A stretch of DNA of 64,000 nt from positions 1 through 64,000 of the forward strand of contig SXOA01000029.1 in NCBI GenBank assembly GCA_005778405.1. The letters are read 5' to 3'. The position numbers were made by a program, and so were the translations under genes. The notes beneath the pieces are model-generated. The model was not told the DNA's origin. It worked only from the letters and a program-made list of their open reading frames with translations, and ran no database searches. The first letter of the stretch is position 1. Every line of letters starts with the position of its first letter. Origin of the DNA: Planctomycetaceae bacterium. GTDB lineage: Bacteria; Planctomycetota; Planctomycetia; Pirellulales; Pirellulaceae. This document shows positions 18,006-25,914 of the stretch, piece after piece.

Positions 18006-18722
18006 ATGCAAATCTGGCCGGCAATCGACTTACGCGGCGGCAAGTGCGTCCGTCTCCGGCAGGGAGATTATGGCCGTGAAACCGTCTACGGCGACGACCC
18101 AGCCGCCATGGCCAAGAAGTTTGTTGTCGAGGGGGCGGAATACCTGCATCTCGTCGATCTCGATGGCGCTCGCGACGGCAGTAACGCCAATCTGGCGGCA
18201 GTGAAAGCGATTGTAAATGCGGCTGGAATTCCCTGCGAACTCGGCGGCGGCATTCGGGACGATGGGACGATTGAGAAGATGCTCTCGCTCGGCCTCTCTC
18301 GGCTCGTCGTTGGCACGCGGGCACTCAAAGAGCCCGATTGGTTCCGCACGGCCTGCCGGACTTTCCCCGGCATGCTCGCCCTCGGCATCGACGCCAAAAA
18401 CGGCCACGTCGCCACCGACGGCTGGCTGGAAACCAGTGAAACGGCTGCCATTGACCTGGCCCGCCTGTTCGCGGGTGAACCGCTGGCCGCCATTATCTAC
18501 ACCGACATTTCCCGCGACGGCATGCTGGAGGGGCCCAACCTCTCCGCCATGGCAGAAATGAAAGCCGCGGTGGACATTCCCGTCATCGCTTCGGGCGGAG
18601 TGACGACCGCCAAAGACGTACGCGACCTCGCTGTGATCGGCCTCGATGGCTGCATCATCGGCCGGGCCCTTTATGAAGGAACACTGACCCTTAAAGAAGC
18701 GCTGGCTGCAGCCGTGGGGTAG
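18006..18722 (+). CDS. hisA: Phosphoribosylformimino-5-aminoimidazole carboxamide ribotide isomerase HisA
   Basis: Catalyses the Amadori-type isomerisation of ProFAR to PRFAR, giving the substrate of HisFH. It is a (beta/alpha)8 barrel of 238 residues with the two catalytic aspartates in place: Asp8 in WPAIDLRGGKCVRL and Asp129 in LGIDAKNG, plus the phosphate-binding ELGGGIR (78-84) and ASGGVT (195-200). YTDISRDGMLEGPN is diagnostic for HisA against HisF. The ATG 18006 matches the family start; the longer frame runs back through a repeat. The stop TAG lies in a GGGGTAGGC repeat. Confidence 0.97.
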   Translation: MQIWPAIDLRGGKCVRLRQGDYGRETVYGDDPAAMAKKFVVEGAEYLHLVDLDGARDGSNANLAAVKAIVNAAGIPCELGGGIRDDGTIEKMLSLGLSRLVVGTRALKEPDWFRTACRTFPGMLALGIDAKNGHVATDGWLETSETAAIDLARLFAGEPLAAIIYTDISRDGMLEGPNLSAMAEMKAAVDIPVIASGGVTTAKDVRDLAVIGLDGCIIGRALYEGTLTLKEALAAAVG

Positions 18723-18740
18723 GCATCCTGCCTGCCCAAA
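18716..18740. repeat. GGGTAGGCATCCTGCCTGCCC palindrome carrying the hisA stop
   Basis: The TAG of the element (18720-18722) is the hisA stop codon. It is close to the elements at 8576 and 61260. A further small hairpin (AGCACGCCaggcGTGCT) lies at 18776-18793, just before the EF-G-like gene. Confidence 0.6.
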
Positions 18741-18811
18741 GCCGCCGCCCGTGTGAACCAACTTTTTTCGGTTTAGCACGCCAGGCGTGCTCCAGCAGCA
18801 AGGAACCTCTC

Positions 18812-20902
18812 ATGGCGAAGACCAACGTAGGAGATATCCGCAATATTGTTCTCTGCGGGCACGGCGGCTCGGGAAAGACGACGCTCGGCGACACGCTGCT
18901 GATCAAAACCGGCGCGGTCACCGGCGACCACAGCGTCGATCACGGCAACAGCGTCCTCGACTTCGACGCGGAAGAAAAGGTCCACAAGCGGACCATCGAG
19001 TCCAGCCTGGCCCACTTCACTCACGCCGGCAAACGCTTCAACATCATCGACACGCCCGGCTACGGCGACTTCATCGGCCAGACCATCGGGGCCATGCGCG
19101 GCGTGGACACAGCCGCCATCTGCATCAACGCCCATAGCGGCATCGAAGTGAACACCCGCCGCGTCTTCAAGGAGGCCGAGAAGGCCGGCATCGGACGCGT
19201 GATCATCATCACCAAGATGGACACCGACAACATCGAATTCCCCGCTCTCATCGAGAACATCCGGGAGACCTTCGGCAACGCCTGCGTCCCCTTCAACGTC
19301 CCCATCGGCCACGGGCCGAATTTTCAAGGGGTCGTGAATACGCTGCAAAAACCCAATGCCAATCCCAACACTCTGTTGAATGCCGTCGAAATCCACACGC
19401 AGCTTATCGAGTCGATCATCGAAGTCGACGAGCAGTTGATGGAGAAATACTTTGAAGGAGAAGAGCCTTCGCCCGAGCAGGTGACCGATCTGATTCACCA
19501 GGCGGTCGCCCACGGCACGCTGATTCCCATCCTCTGTGTCTCCGCCAAGACGGGTGTCGGCCTCCCCGAATTGCTCGACGGCCTGATCACTTGCGCCCCG
19601 CCCCCTACCGATGTGGCTCGCAAAGCCAGCAAGGACGGTGCGGAGGTTGATCTCAAAACCGATGGCCCACTCGTCGCCCAGGTCTTCAAGACCCGCATCG
19701 ACCCGTTCGTGCAAAAACTCTCCTTTATCCGCGTCTATTCCGGCTCGCTGAAGAAGGACGATACGGTCCACACCACGACCGCCCGCAAAGGGGTTAAGCT
19801 CGGCCCAATTCTCGAGGTCCAAGGAGGCGAAACCAAGCCCACCGACTCTGCTTCGGCGGGAGACATCATCGCTATCGCCAAAATGGAAGATCTGCACACC
19901 GGCGATACGCTCGGCGACCTGACGATGGAGAAAATCAAGTTCCCGACGCCGATGGTCGGCCAGGCGGTCACCCCCAAAAGCCGCAACGACGAAGCCAAAC
20001 TCTCCTCGTCGCTCCACAAACTCCTGGAAGAAGATTCGACGCTCCGCCTGGACCGGGACGCGCAGACCAAGGAACTGGTCATCACCGGCATGAGCGACCT
20101 GCACTTGCAAATGATTCGCGAGCGACTCCATCGCCGTGACAAACTGGATGTGGATACGAAGGTCCCTAAAATCCCCTTCCGCGAAACCATCCAGTCGACG
20201 GCCGAAGGGAGCTACCGCCATAAGAAGCAGTCCGGCGGACGCGGGCAATTCGGCGAAGTGCATATTCGCATGTATCCGTTTCCGCGCGGCACCAAGGCGG
20301 AAGAGTACTGCACCAAGGCTCGCTTCCCGCACTATAAGGAACACCATTACAACGAGCATCACAACTTCCTGTGGGTCAATTCGGTGGTCGGGGGCACCAT
20401 TCCGGGCAACTTCCTCCCCGCCATTGAAAAAGGGTTCATGGAACGGCTGGAAAAGGGGGTCATTGCCGGCCAGATGGTGCAGGACGTGGCGGTGGAAGTC
20501 CATTTCGGCAAGCATCACGACGTCGATTCCAGCGAAGCGGCCTTCAAAATCGCCGGCTCGATGGCGTTCCGCAACGTCTTCCAGCAGGCCAAGCCCGCGC
20601 TGCTGGAGCCGGTGGTGAAGATGGAAATCACGGTCCCTGAATCCAACGTCGGCGACATCTATAGCGACATGTCCGGCCGTGGCGGCCGCGTGCAAGGGAG
20701 CGACAACGCCGGCGGGGCCTTCACCACGGTTCACGCCGAAGTCCCTCTGCGCGAAGTCACCACATACGCCCGCACGCTCAGCAGCGTGACCGGCGGCCAG
20801 GGAAGCTTCTCCATGGAATTCAGCCACTACGACGTCATGCCGGGCAACGTGCAACAAGAGATCATCAGCAAGGCGACAATGCACGAGGAGGAAGAGGAGT
20901 AG
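18812..20902 (+). CDS. Elongation factor G-like translational GTPase (EF-G paralogue)
   Basis: A 696-residue five-domain EF-G homologue: GTPase domain (P-loop GHGGSGKTT 16-24, DTPGYGDF 80-87, guanine motif TKMD 134-137), domain II at about 290-380, domains III-V thereafter (VTGGQGSFSMEFSHYDVMPGN at the C-terminus). It has EF-G length, but the P-loop and the TKMD in place of NKxD mark it as a divergent paralogue rather than the main fusA. No ribosomal genes flank it, unlike fusA in str operons. Such paralogues may act in ribosome recycling, stalled translation or GTP-linked stress functions; no choice can be made here. Confidence 0.88.
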   Translation: MAKTNVGDIRNIVLCGHGGSGKTTLGDTLLIKTGAVTGDHSVDHGNSVLDFDAEEKVHKRTIESSLAHFTHAGKRFNIIDTPGYGDFIGQTIGAMRGVDTAAICINAHSGIEVNTRRVFKEAEKAGIGRVIIITKMDTDNIEFPALIENIRETFGNACVPFNVPIGHGPNFQGVVNTLQKPNANPNTLLNAVEIHTQLIESIIEVDEQLMEKYFEGEEPSPEQVTDLIHQAVAHGTLIPILCVSAKTGVGLPELLDGLITCAPPPTDVARKASKDGAEVDLKTDGPLVAQVFKTRIDPFVQKLSFIRVYSGSLKKDDTVHTTTARKGVKLGPILEVQGGETKPTDSASAGDIIAIAKMEDLHTGDTLGDLTMEKIKFPTPMVGQAVTPKSRNDEAKLSSSLHKLLEEDSTLRLDRDAQTKELVITGMSDLHLQMIRERLHRRDKLDVDTKVPKIPFRETIQSTAEGSYRHKKQSGGRGQFGEVHIRMYPFPRGTKAEEYCTKARFPHYKEHHYNEHHNFLWVNSVVGGTIPGNFLPAIEKGFMERLEKGVIAGQMVQDVAVEVHFGKHHDVDSSEAAFKIAGSMAFRNVFQQAKPALLEPVVKMEITVPESNVGDIYSDMSGRGGRVQGSDNAGGAFTTVHAEVPLREVTTYARTLSSVTGGQGSFSMEFSHYDVMPGNVQQEIISKATMHEEEEE

Positions 20903-20923
20903 GCGAAGCGGCAAGCAGCGAAA

Positions 20924-21048
20924 ATGTAGGCCGTCTTTCCAAGACGGCTGGGAAGGTGCGTGGCGCTCGGTAAGCAGTCGTTTCGCGAAAAAACGTTCCT
21001 CAAGATTCGACGACCACTCCTGGCCGTCTCGGAGAGACGCCCTACTTA
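20924..21048. repeat. GTAGGcCGTC...GACGcCCTAC long palindrome, copy A
   Basis: An intergenic element of about 125 bases bounded by GTAGGCCGTCTTTCCAAGAC at the left and CCGTCTCGGAGAGACGCCCT at the right, with a central TTTCGCGAAA palindrome. It shares this layout and several blocks (CGTCTTTCCAAGACG, TTCGCGAAA, CACTCCTG) with the element at 63059. It lies between convergent EF-G-like and korB genes, so a bidirectional terminator role is possible. Confidence 0.8.
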
Positions 21049-22062
21049 TCCCACCGTCCACGTCTCGCCGCTGTTGTAGAGGGCGTTGAGGTCTCCTTCC
21101 CCCTTCTTCTCCCGGGCGGCAGTGATCTGGCGATTGAGCTCGACGTCGTACTTGGGGCCGTCCACATCGCGGAACACGCCGATCGGCTCGGGGAATTCCG
21201 GATGCCGCATGCGGCTGAGGAGGTAGGCCAGAGTGGGCTCAGGGGCTTTCTCGTCATGGAAGAGGAGGTCATCCTCGGAGATTCCTTTGCCCAGCTCAAC
21301 GACTTCGGGATGAGTGCCGTTGAGGCGGATTCCCTTGTTCTTGGCCTTGCCAAAGATGAGGGGCTTGCCATGCTCAAGCTCCAGGACGTTGTCGTGCTTG
21401 GTCTCTTTGCTGGTGGCGTAATCCCAGGCTCCGTCGTTGAAGACGTTGCAGTTCTGGTAAATCTCGATGAAGGCGGTTCCCTTGTGCTCGGCGGCCCGCT
21501 TCATCACTTCGCCCAGATGCTTGATGTTCACGTCGATGGAGCGGGCGACGAAAGTCGCTTCGCAGCCGATGGCGACGGAAAGAGGATTGAGAGGGTTATC
21601 GATCGCCCCCATCGGCGTACTGACAGAGACTTTGCCCAGCGGGGAAGTAGGTGAATACTGCCCCTTGGTCAGGCCATAGATGCGGTTGTTGAAGAGCATG
21701 ATCTTGAGATCCACGTTGCGGCGAATCAGATGCATGAAATGGTTGCCGCCAATGGAGAGACCATCCCCGTCACCGGTAACGACCCACACCTGCAAATCCT
21801 GGCGGCTCGATTTCAGACCCGTGGCGAAAGCCGGGGCCCGCCCGTGGATGCTGTGCAGGCCGTACGTGTTCATGTAGTAAGGAAACCGGCTGGAGCAGCC
21901 GATGCCAGAGATGAAGACGACGTTCTCGCGGGCAACGCCGAGCTGCGGCATCACCTTCTTCATCTGGGCGAGAATCGCATAGTCCCCGCAGCCGGGGCAC
22001 CAGCGGACATCCTGGTCGGAAGCAAAATCGGCGGGAGTCAGGGTCGGGAGTTCAGTGGGCAT
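21046..22062 (-). CDS. korB: 2-oxoacid:ferredoxin oxidoreductase, beta subunit
   Basis: Thiamine-diphosphate-binding subunit of a 2-oxoglutarate/2-oxoacid:ferredoxin oxidoreductase, which converts a 2-oxoacid, CoA and oxidised ferredoxin into acyl-CoA, CO2 and reduced ferredoxin, reversibly. The 338 residues show WCPGCGDYAIL (21-31) with iron-sulfur/TPP-associated cysteines, GIGCSSRFPYY (53-63) and the ThDP/Mg motif GDGDGLSIGGNH (97-108) followed by NNRIYGLTKGQYSPTS. It lies downstream of the alpha gene, separated only by a repeat. The 2-oxoglutarate preference (kor) is a guess from the GLTKGQxSPT pattern; other 2-oxoacids are possible. Confidence 0.92.
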   Translation of the reverse strand: MPTELPTLTPADFASDQDVRWCPGCGDYAILAQMKKVMPQLGVARENVVFISGIGCSSRFPYYMNTYGLHSIHGRAPAFATGLKSSRQDLQVWVVTGDGDGLSIGGNHFMHLIRRNVDLKIMLFNNRIYGLTKGQYSPTSPLGKVSVSTPMGAIDNPLNPLSVAIGCEATFVARSIDVNIKHLGEVMKRAAEHKGTAFIEIYQNCNVFNDGAWDYATSKETKHDNVLELEHGKPLIFGKAKNKGIRLNGTHPEVVELGKGISEDDLLFHDEKAPEPTLAYLLSRMRHPEFPEPIGVFRDVDGPKYDVELNRQITAAREKKGEGDLNALYNSGETWTVG

Positions 22063-22069
22063 GGTGAGT

Positions 22070-22125
22070 TTTCAGTTTTCAGTGTTCAGTGTTCAGATTT
22101 CATTCGTCATTCGAATTTCGTCATT
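22070..22125. repeat. TTCAG tandem plus half of the CATTCGTCATT palindrome, copy 2
   Basis: Short tandem units TTTTCAG / TGTTCAG at about 22069-22096 lead into CATTCGTCATTCGAATTTCG-TCATT, the right half of the family seen at 17834. The final TTA of the element is the korA stop codon (minus strand). The matching left arm is missing, so this copy looks truncated. Confidence 0.75.
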
Positions 22126-24073
22126 AGCCACCGGCGTCTCCACTCCCGGCAATTCCCGACACGGCGGCGGTTGCCGTCGGCTTCGACCCGTTCGCGCTGG
22201 CCAGGCCAAGCTGTCCGCGGATGGCGGCGACGACTTCCTGGACGAAGAACGGGCGTCCCTGGATCTTGTTGAGCCCCTGGGCATCGACCAGGTACTTGGA
22301 GCGGATGATCATCCGGAGCTGTCCCTTGTTGAGCTCGGGGACGAGAACTTTCTTGTATCGCTTGAGGACGTCTCCCAGGTTTCGCGGGAACGGGTTGAGC
22401 CACCGCAGGTGCGCGTGAGCGACCTTGATCCCTTGCTCCTGGCATTGCTCCACGGCGGTCTTGCAGGCACCGTAAGTGCCACCCCAACTGAGCACGAGCA
22501 AGTCGCCGGTCTCCGGCCCTTCCACTTCCTGCAAGCCGATAAGCTGGGCGACGTTATCGACCTTCTTTGCTCGAGTGTGGACCATGTGCTCGTGGTTCTC
22601 GGGCTCGTAGTTCACGTTTCCGGTCACGTCCTGCTTTTCCAGACCGCCGAGACGATGCATGAGTCCCTTGATGCCCGGGATGCCCCAGGGACGAGCCAAC
22701 AATTCGTCCCGCTGATAGGGCTTGAATTTCTCGCCGTTTTCGCTCGGAACGGGATGGTGAATCGGGATTTTTTCCAGCTTGTTGTAATCGGGAATTAGCC
22801 ACGGTTCGCTGCCGTTGGCAATGTAGCCGTCAGACAGGACCATCACCGGCACCATCATGCGGCTGGAGATCCGCCAGGCTTCGATAGCCGCGTCAAAACA
22901 GTCGCCAGGGCTGCGAGCGGCGATGACGGGCATCGGCGACTCACCATTGCGGCCGAGAATCGCCTGGAATAGGTCAGCTTGCTCGGTTTTTGTGGGAAGT
23001 CCAGTGCTCGGTCCGCCGCGCTGAATATTAATGACGAGGAGAGGCAGCTCCAGCATGATGGCCAGGCCAATTCCCTCCCCCTTGAGGGCGATGCCGGGAC
23101 CGCTGGAAGTGGTGATGCCCATAGCGCCGCCGTAGGCCGCGCCGATGGCCGAACAGACAGCGGCGATTTCGTCTTCCGCCTGGAAAGTTCGCACGCCGAA
23201 GTTTTTGAACTTGGAAAGCTCGTGCAAAATGTCGCTGGCCGGAGTAATCGGATACGAGCCGAGGAACAACTCCTTGCCGCTCAGCTTGGCCGCGGTCATC
23301 AAGCCCCACGCCATCGCGGTATTCCCCTTCATGTTCTTGTACTTGCCCGGGGGGAGTTGGGCAGGCTCCACCTTGTAGCTGCTGGTAAAAGCGTCGGTCG
23401 TTTCGCCATAATTCCAGCCCGCCCGCATGGCCTTGGTGTTTGCGGCAATGATCTCCGGCTTATTGGAGAACTTCGACTGTAAATAGCGAAGGGTCGGCTC
23501 CTGGTCCCGTCCGTAGAGCCAATAGACCAATCCCAGCGCGAAGAAGTTCTTGCAGCGGTCAACCTCCTTGGTTCCCAGACCGGTGTCTTTCAGGGCTTCT
23601 CGCGTGATCTTCGTCATCTGCACTTTGAAGAGCTGGTACTGATCCTCCAGAACCTGGCTATCGAGCGGGTTGACATCGTAGCCCGCCAGATCCAGGTCGC
23701 TCTTCTGAAAGTTGTCGCTGTTGCAAATGAGGATGCCACCCTTCCGCAAGTCGCGCAGGTTCGTCTTGAGAGCGGCCGGGTTCATCACGACAAGCGCGTC
23801 GAGAGTATCTCCGGGCGTGAAAATGTCTTCGCTGGAAAAATGGACTTGAAAACCGGAGACACCGGCCAGCGTGCCGCGGGGAGCACGAATCTCAGCCGGG
23901 TAATCAGGGAAAGTGGCCACGTCGTTCCCCAGCAGGGCGGACGTGCTGGTGAACTGGTCCCCAGTGATTTGCATGCCGTCCCCGGAGTCGCCACAAAAGC
24001 GGATCGTCGCGCTGGGGACCGGATTGACTGTCTTGGGATTTGCTACTTCTGGCTCAGCCGTAGTGGTGGTCAT
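22124..24073 (-). CDS. korA: 2-oxoacid:ferredoxin oxidoreductase, alpha subunit (gamma-alpha fusion)
   Basis: The 649-residue chain joins an N-terminal gamma domain (RFCGDSGDGMQITGDQ, then FPDYPAEIRAPRGTLAGVSGFQVHFS, about 15-190) to the alpha (pyrimidine-binding) domain from about 240 (GNTAMAWGLMTAAKLSGKELFLGSYPITPASDILHELS; GISTSSGPGI-like TTSSGPGIALKGEGIGLA; RGGPSTGLPTKTEQADL). It partners with KorB. The ATG at 24073 is taken; an in-frame TTG nine bases upstream has a better-spaced AAGGG and is a real alternative. The gene is downstream of a CBS protein on the same strand (196-base gap), which could sense adenine nucleotides. Confidence 0.93.
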   Translation of the reverse strand: MTTTTAEPEVANPKTVNPVPSATIRFCGDSGDGMQITGDQFTSTSALLGNDVATFPDYPAEIRAPRGTLAGVSGFQVHFSSEDIFTPGDTLDALVVMNPAALKTNLRDLRKGGILICNSDNFQKSDLDLAGYDVNPLDSQVLEDQYQLFKVQMTKITREALKDTGLGTKEVDRCKNFFALGLVYWLYGRDQEPTLRYLQSKFSNKPEIIAANTKAMRAGWNYGETTDAFTSSYKVEPAQLPPGKYKNMKGNTAMAWGLMTAAKLSGKELFLGSYPITPASDILHELSKFKNFGVRTFQAEDEIAAVCSAIGAAYGGAMGITTSSGPGIALKGEGIGLAIMLELPLLVINIQRGGPSTGLPTKTEQADLFQAILGRNGESPMPVIAARSPGDCFDAAIEAWRISSRMMVPVMVLSDGYIANGSEPWLIPDYNKLEKIPIHHPVPSENGEKFKPYQRDELLARPWGIPGIKGLMHRLGGLEKQDVTGNVNYEPENHEHMVHTRAKKVDNVAQLIGLQEVEGPETGDLLVLSWGGTYGACKTAVEQCQEQGIKVAHAHLRWLNPFPRNLGDVLKRYKKVLVPELNKGQLRMIIRSKYLVDAQGLNKIQGRPFFVQEVVAAIRGQLGLASANGSKPTATAAVSGIAGSGDAGG

Positions 24074-24269
24074 GACTGGCAATCTGCCCTTTTGAAATCA
24101 GTGTTCGCGTGAATTTTAGTTTTATCGGCGGCCGCTCGTAGGGCGGCGGAATGTCTCTTGGCAAAGGCCCGGCAAACGGGTCAATCAGTATCGGACTTTC
24201 TGAATAATAACTCTATTTGGAATGTACGGCCCGAAAAACGGACCGATTTGTAACGAAAATGAGGGCTGT

Positions 24270-24734
24270 TTATCCCCCGTCCCGTTCTTCCATCTTGTGG
24301 TGTGGCGAGGGGGGCAAAGTGTAAATAATCCGGGGAAAATGCTCGACCAGAAAGCGGAGCACCCCAGCCACCCCCACCACCCCGGTTACATGCCCCTGAC
24401 CGTCCACAATCGGAACCTGGCGGAACTTGCCGCTGGACATCAAGGAAATCGCCTTTCCCACGCTTTCGCTCATCCGCATGGAGACCGGCTGACGGACCAT
24501 GGCGGTGGAAACGGGCACATCCAGGTCGCTGCCGTCCGCTAATTGCTTGAGCGCGTCCCGCTCGGTAAAAATGCCTTCCAGCTTCCCTTCGCGGCAGACC
24601 ATTGCAGCGCTCGTGGCGCTCGATTTGAGCACGCGCATGACATGGCGAATGCTGTCACTGGGCAGTACACAGACCGGCTTGGTCGGATGAGCCTGCTCGA
24701 CCGACTCGGTCTCAAGATGAAGCTGAAAATCCAC
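24270..24734 (-). CDS. Two-CBS-domain protein
   Basis: A 154-residue protein made of paired CBS domains (about 15-70 and 75-135): VCVLPSDSIRHVMRVLKSSATSAAMVCREGKLEGIFTERDALKQL, then VSTAMVRQPVSMRMSESVGKAISLMSSGKFRQVPIVDGQGHVTGVVGVAGVLRFL. CBS pairs bind adenosine nucleotides and usually regulate a partner. The start is GTG (24732-24734). It lies first in a minus-strand series with korA and korB and head to head with the fwd cluster, so control of either is possible but unproven. Confidence 0.88.
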   Translation of the reverse strand: MDFQLHLETESVEQAHPTKPVCVLPSDSIRHVMRVLKSSATSAAMVCREGKLEGIFTERDALKQLADGSDLDVPVSTAMVRQPVSMRMSESVGKAISLMSSGKFRQVPIVDGQGHVTGVVGVAGVLRFLVEHFPRIIYTLPPSPHHKMEERDGG

Positions 24735-25173
24735 GGAAAAAACCTGGGTGGCTAAAACACAGCGCAGCCCGCTGACAAAAACACAGCGCCACGGTGCGGG
24801 TCACGAATACGGCGGGAGTTGAGGCGGGAAGGGTAGATCCTTTGCCACTAGCCGCATGCAATTGACGCTACACACTACCCAAAGCGTACCAATCACCACG
24901 GGGTGGGGCAAGGTATGGCCCATTACAGCCGAACCCGTAAGCCAGGGAGTCGCGTCCCATTCGCTGGCTCACACGTCGGGCCAGAATCGGTGAAACCTTT
25001 AGGGCGGAACCTTACCGCGCGGAGGAATCTGTGGAAAGAGAAGTCGCAAAACGTTGTGACGCTTAACCCCAAGATGTCCGCGGCTAGTCACGCATGCCCT
25101 CAGGAAGTAGGCTGTGACTCATTGCTTGTCTTGAGATTGTTCGCCTGCCGCGAAACTTTTTTCGCTGTAAAAC
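24735..25173. other. Divergent control region between the CBS/kor and fwd genes
   Basis: These 439 bases separate two divergent start codons and hold no recognised gene. A folded segment is visible at 24908-24969: GGGC/GCCC-type pairing and AGCCAG (24940-24945) with CTGGCT (24964-24969) around GGA/TCC. It matches no riboswitch consensus known to me; a molybdenum/tungsten-cofactor leader was considered but not supported. Confidence 0.4.
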
Positions 25174-25509
25174 ATGACTACCAAACGGTTTATCCTCAAT
25201 TCTTCCCGGAGTTCGCAGCAAGGAGCGTTGATCAACGTGGGGAAGGAATCGCCAGAGTATTTGGCGCTGACCAATTCGATGACGATGGCCCAAAAGGACA
25301 TGGCGGAAATCGGTCTGGCGGAGGGTCAGATGGCGATGGTTCGCACCGAGTTTGGCGAAGCACCTTTCAAGTGTGAGTCCGGGAAAGTGCCTGAAGGGAT
25401 GATTTTTGTTCCCTACGGTCCCCCCACGTGTAAACTGATGGGTGGAGACACGGGCGGCACCGGAATGCCAACCTCCAAGGGTTGGGAAGTCGAAGTCGTT
25501 CCCTTATAA
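25174..25509 (+). CDS. fwdD: Formylmethanofuran dehydrogenase subunit D-like (molybdopterin dinucleotide-binding)
   Basis: The 111-residue protein is the separate molybdopterin-dinucleotide-binding subunit of Fwd/Fmd. Its C-terminal segment GMIFVPYGPPTCKLMGGDTGGTGMPTSKGWEVEV follows the FwdD pattern (GMVFIPxGPxxN...TGMPxFKG), and RTIEQG-like SRSSQQGALINVGKESPEY opens the family. The D subunit completes the active-site clamp over the metal with subunit B. It is absent from the metal-free Fhc complex of aerobic methylotrophs, so its presence supports a true dehydrogenase. First gene of the cluster; fwdB follows after 405 bases containing one possible small gene. Confidence 0.85.
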   Translation: MTTKRFILNSSRSSQQGALINVGKESPEYLALTNSMTMAQKDMAEIGLAEGQMAMVRTEFGEAPFKCESGKVPEGMIFVPYGPPTCKLMGGDTGGTGMPTSKGWEVEVVPL

Positions 25510-25581
25510 TTGCAGCCGCTCGGCTGTCACGGACGATTTTTGGAATTATGGATTCGTGGTGGTCCGCAGAGGATTCTCAGC

Positions 25582-25743
25582 ATGCTTCAAAAACCAGTTC
25601 TCGAGTCACCGGCCGGATCGGACGGACCTCATTTTTCCTTTGCGGAAGAGGGGGCAAGCGTAGCGGGCTGGACCGAGATCGAAGCGGGTCGATTCATGCC
25701 TCGCCGCGTGCGCGGCAGCTATCAGGGACGGGCACTGGGCTGA
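25582..25743 (+). CDS. Possible small protein between fwdD and fwdB
   Basis: A 53-residue frame beginning with ATG after AGAGGATTCTCAGC (a weak but plausible ribosome site). The C-terminal half is strongly basic with the pattern GWTEIEAGRFMPRRVRGSYQ followed by GRALG. It reads like a genuine short protein: codons are GC-biased like the neighbours. I have an impression that this ending recurs in short planctomycete proteins, but I cannot name a family. No function proposed. The remaining bases 25744-25914 show nothing recognisable. Confidence 0.4.
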   Translation: MLQKPVLESPAGSDGPHFSFAEEGASVAGWTEIEAGRFMPRRVRGSYQGRALG

Positions 25744-25914
25744 GTGTTTACCGTTCCCTCGTCCGGTTCGGACGACACACAGTGCCAAGAGAAGCAATAA
25801 CAACAACAGCGATTTTGAGGAAAGGTAATCACGCCGCAGACCGGGTAAACTGCCGGCAACTAACTGTTGCCCACCGGAATGCGATCGTGAAGCCTACGAT
25901 CATGAACCATCTCC

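Noticed and set aside
18773-21061. 762-codon minus-strand frame opposite the EF-G-like gene
   Set aside because: Composition is rich in His, Asp and Val from antisense reading; the plus-strand GTPase motifs are unmistakable.
24900-25060. tRNA-Sec or other tRNA in the fwd leader
   Set aside because: No T-loop consensus or acceptor stem could be fitted to the sequence; only small hairpins are seen.
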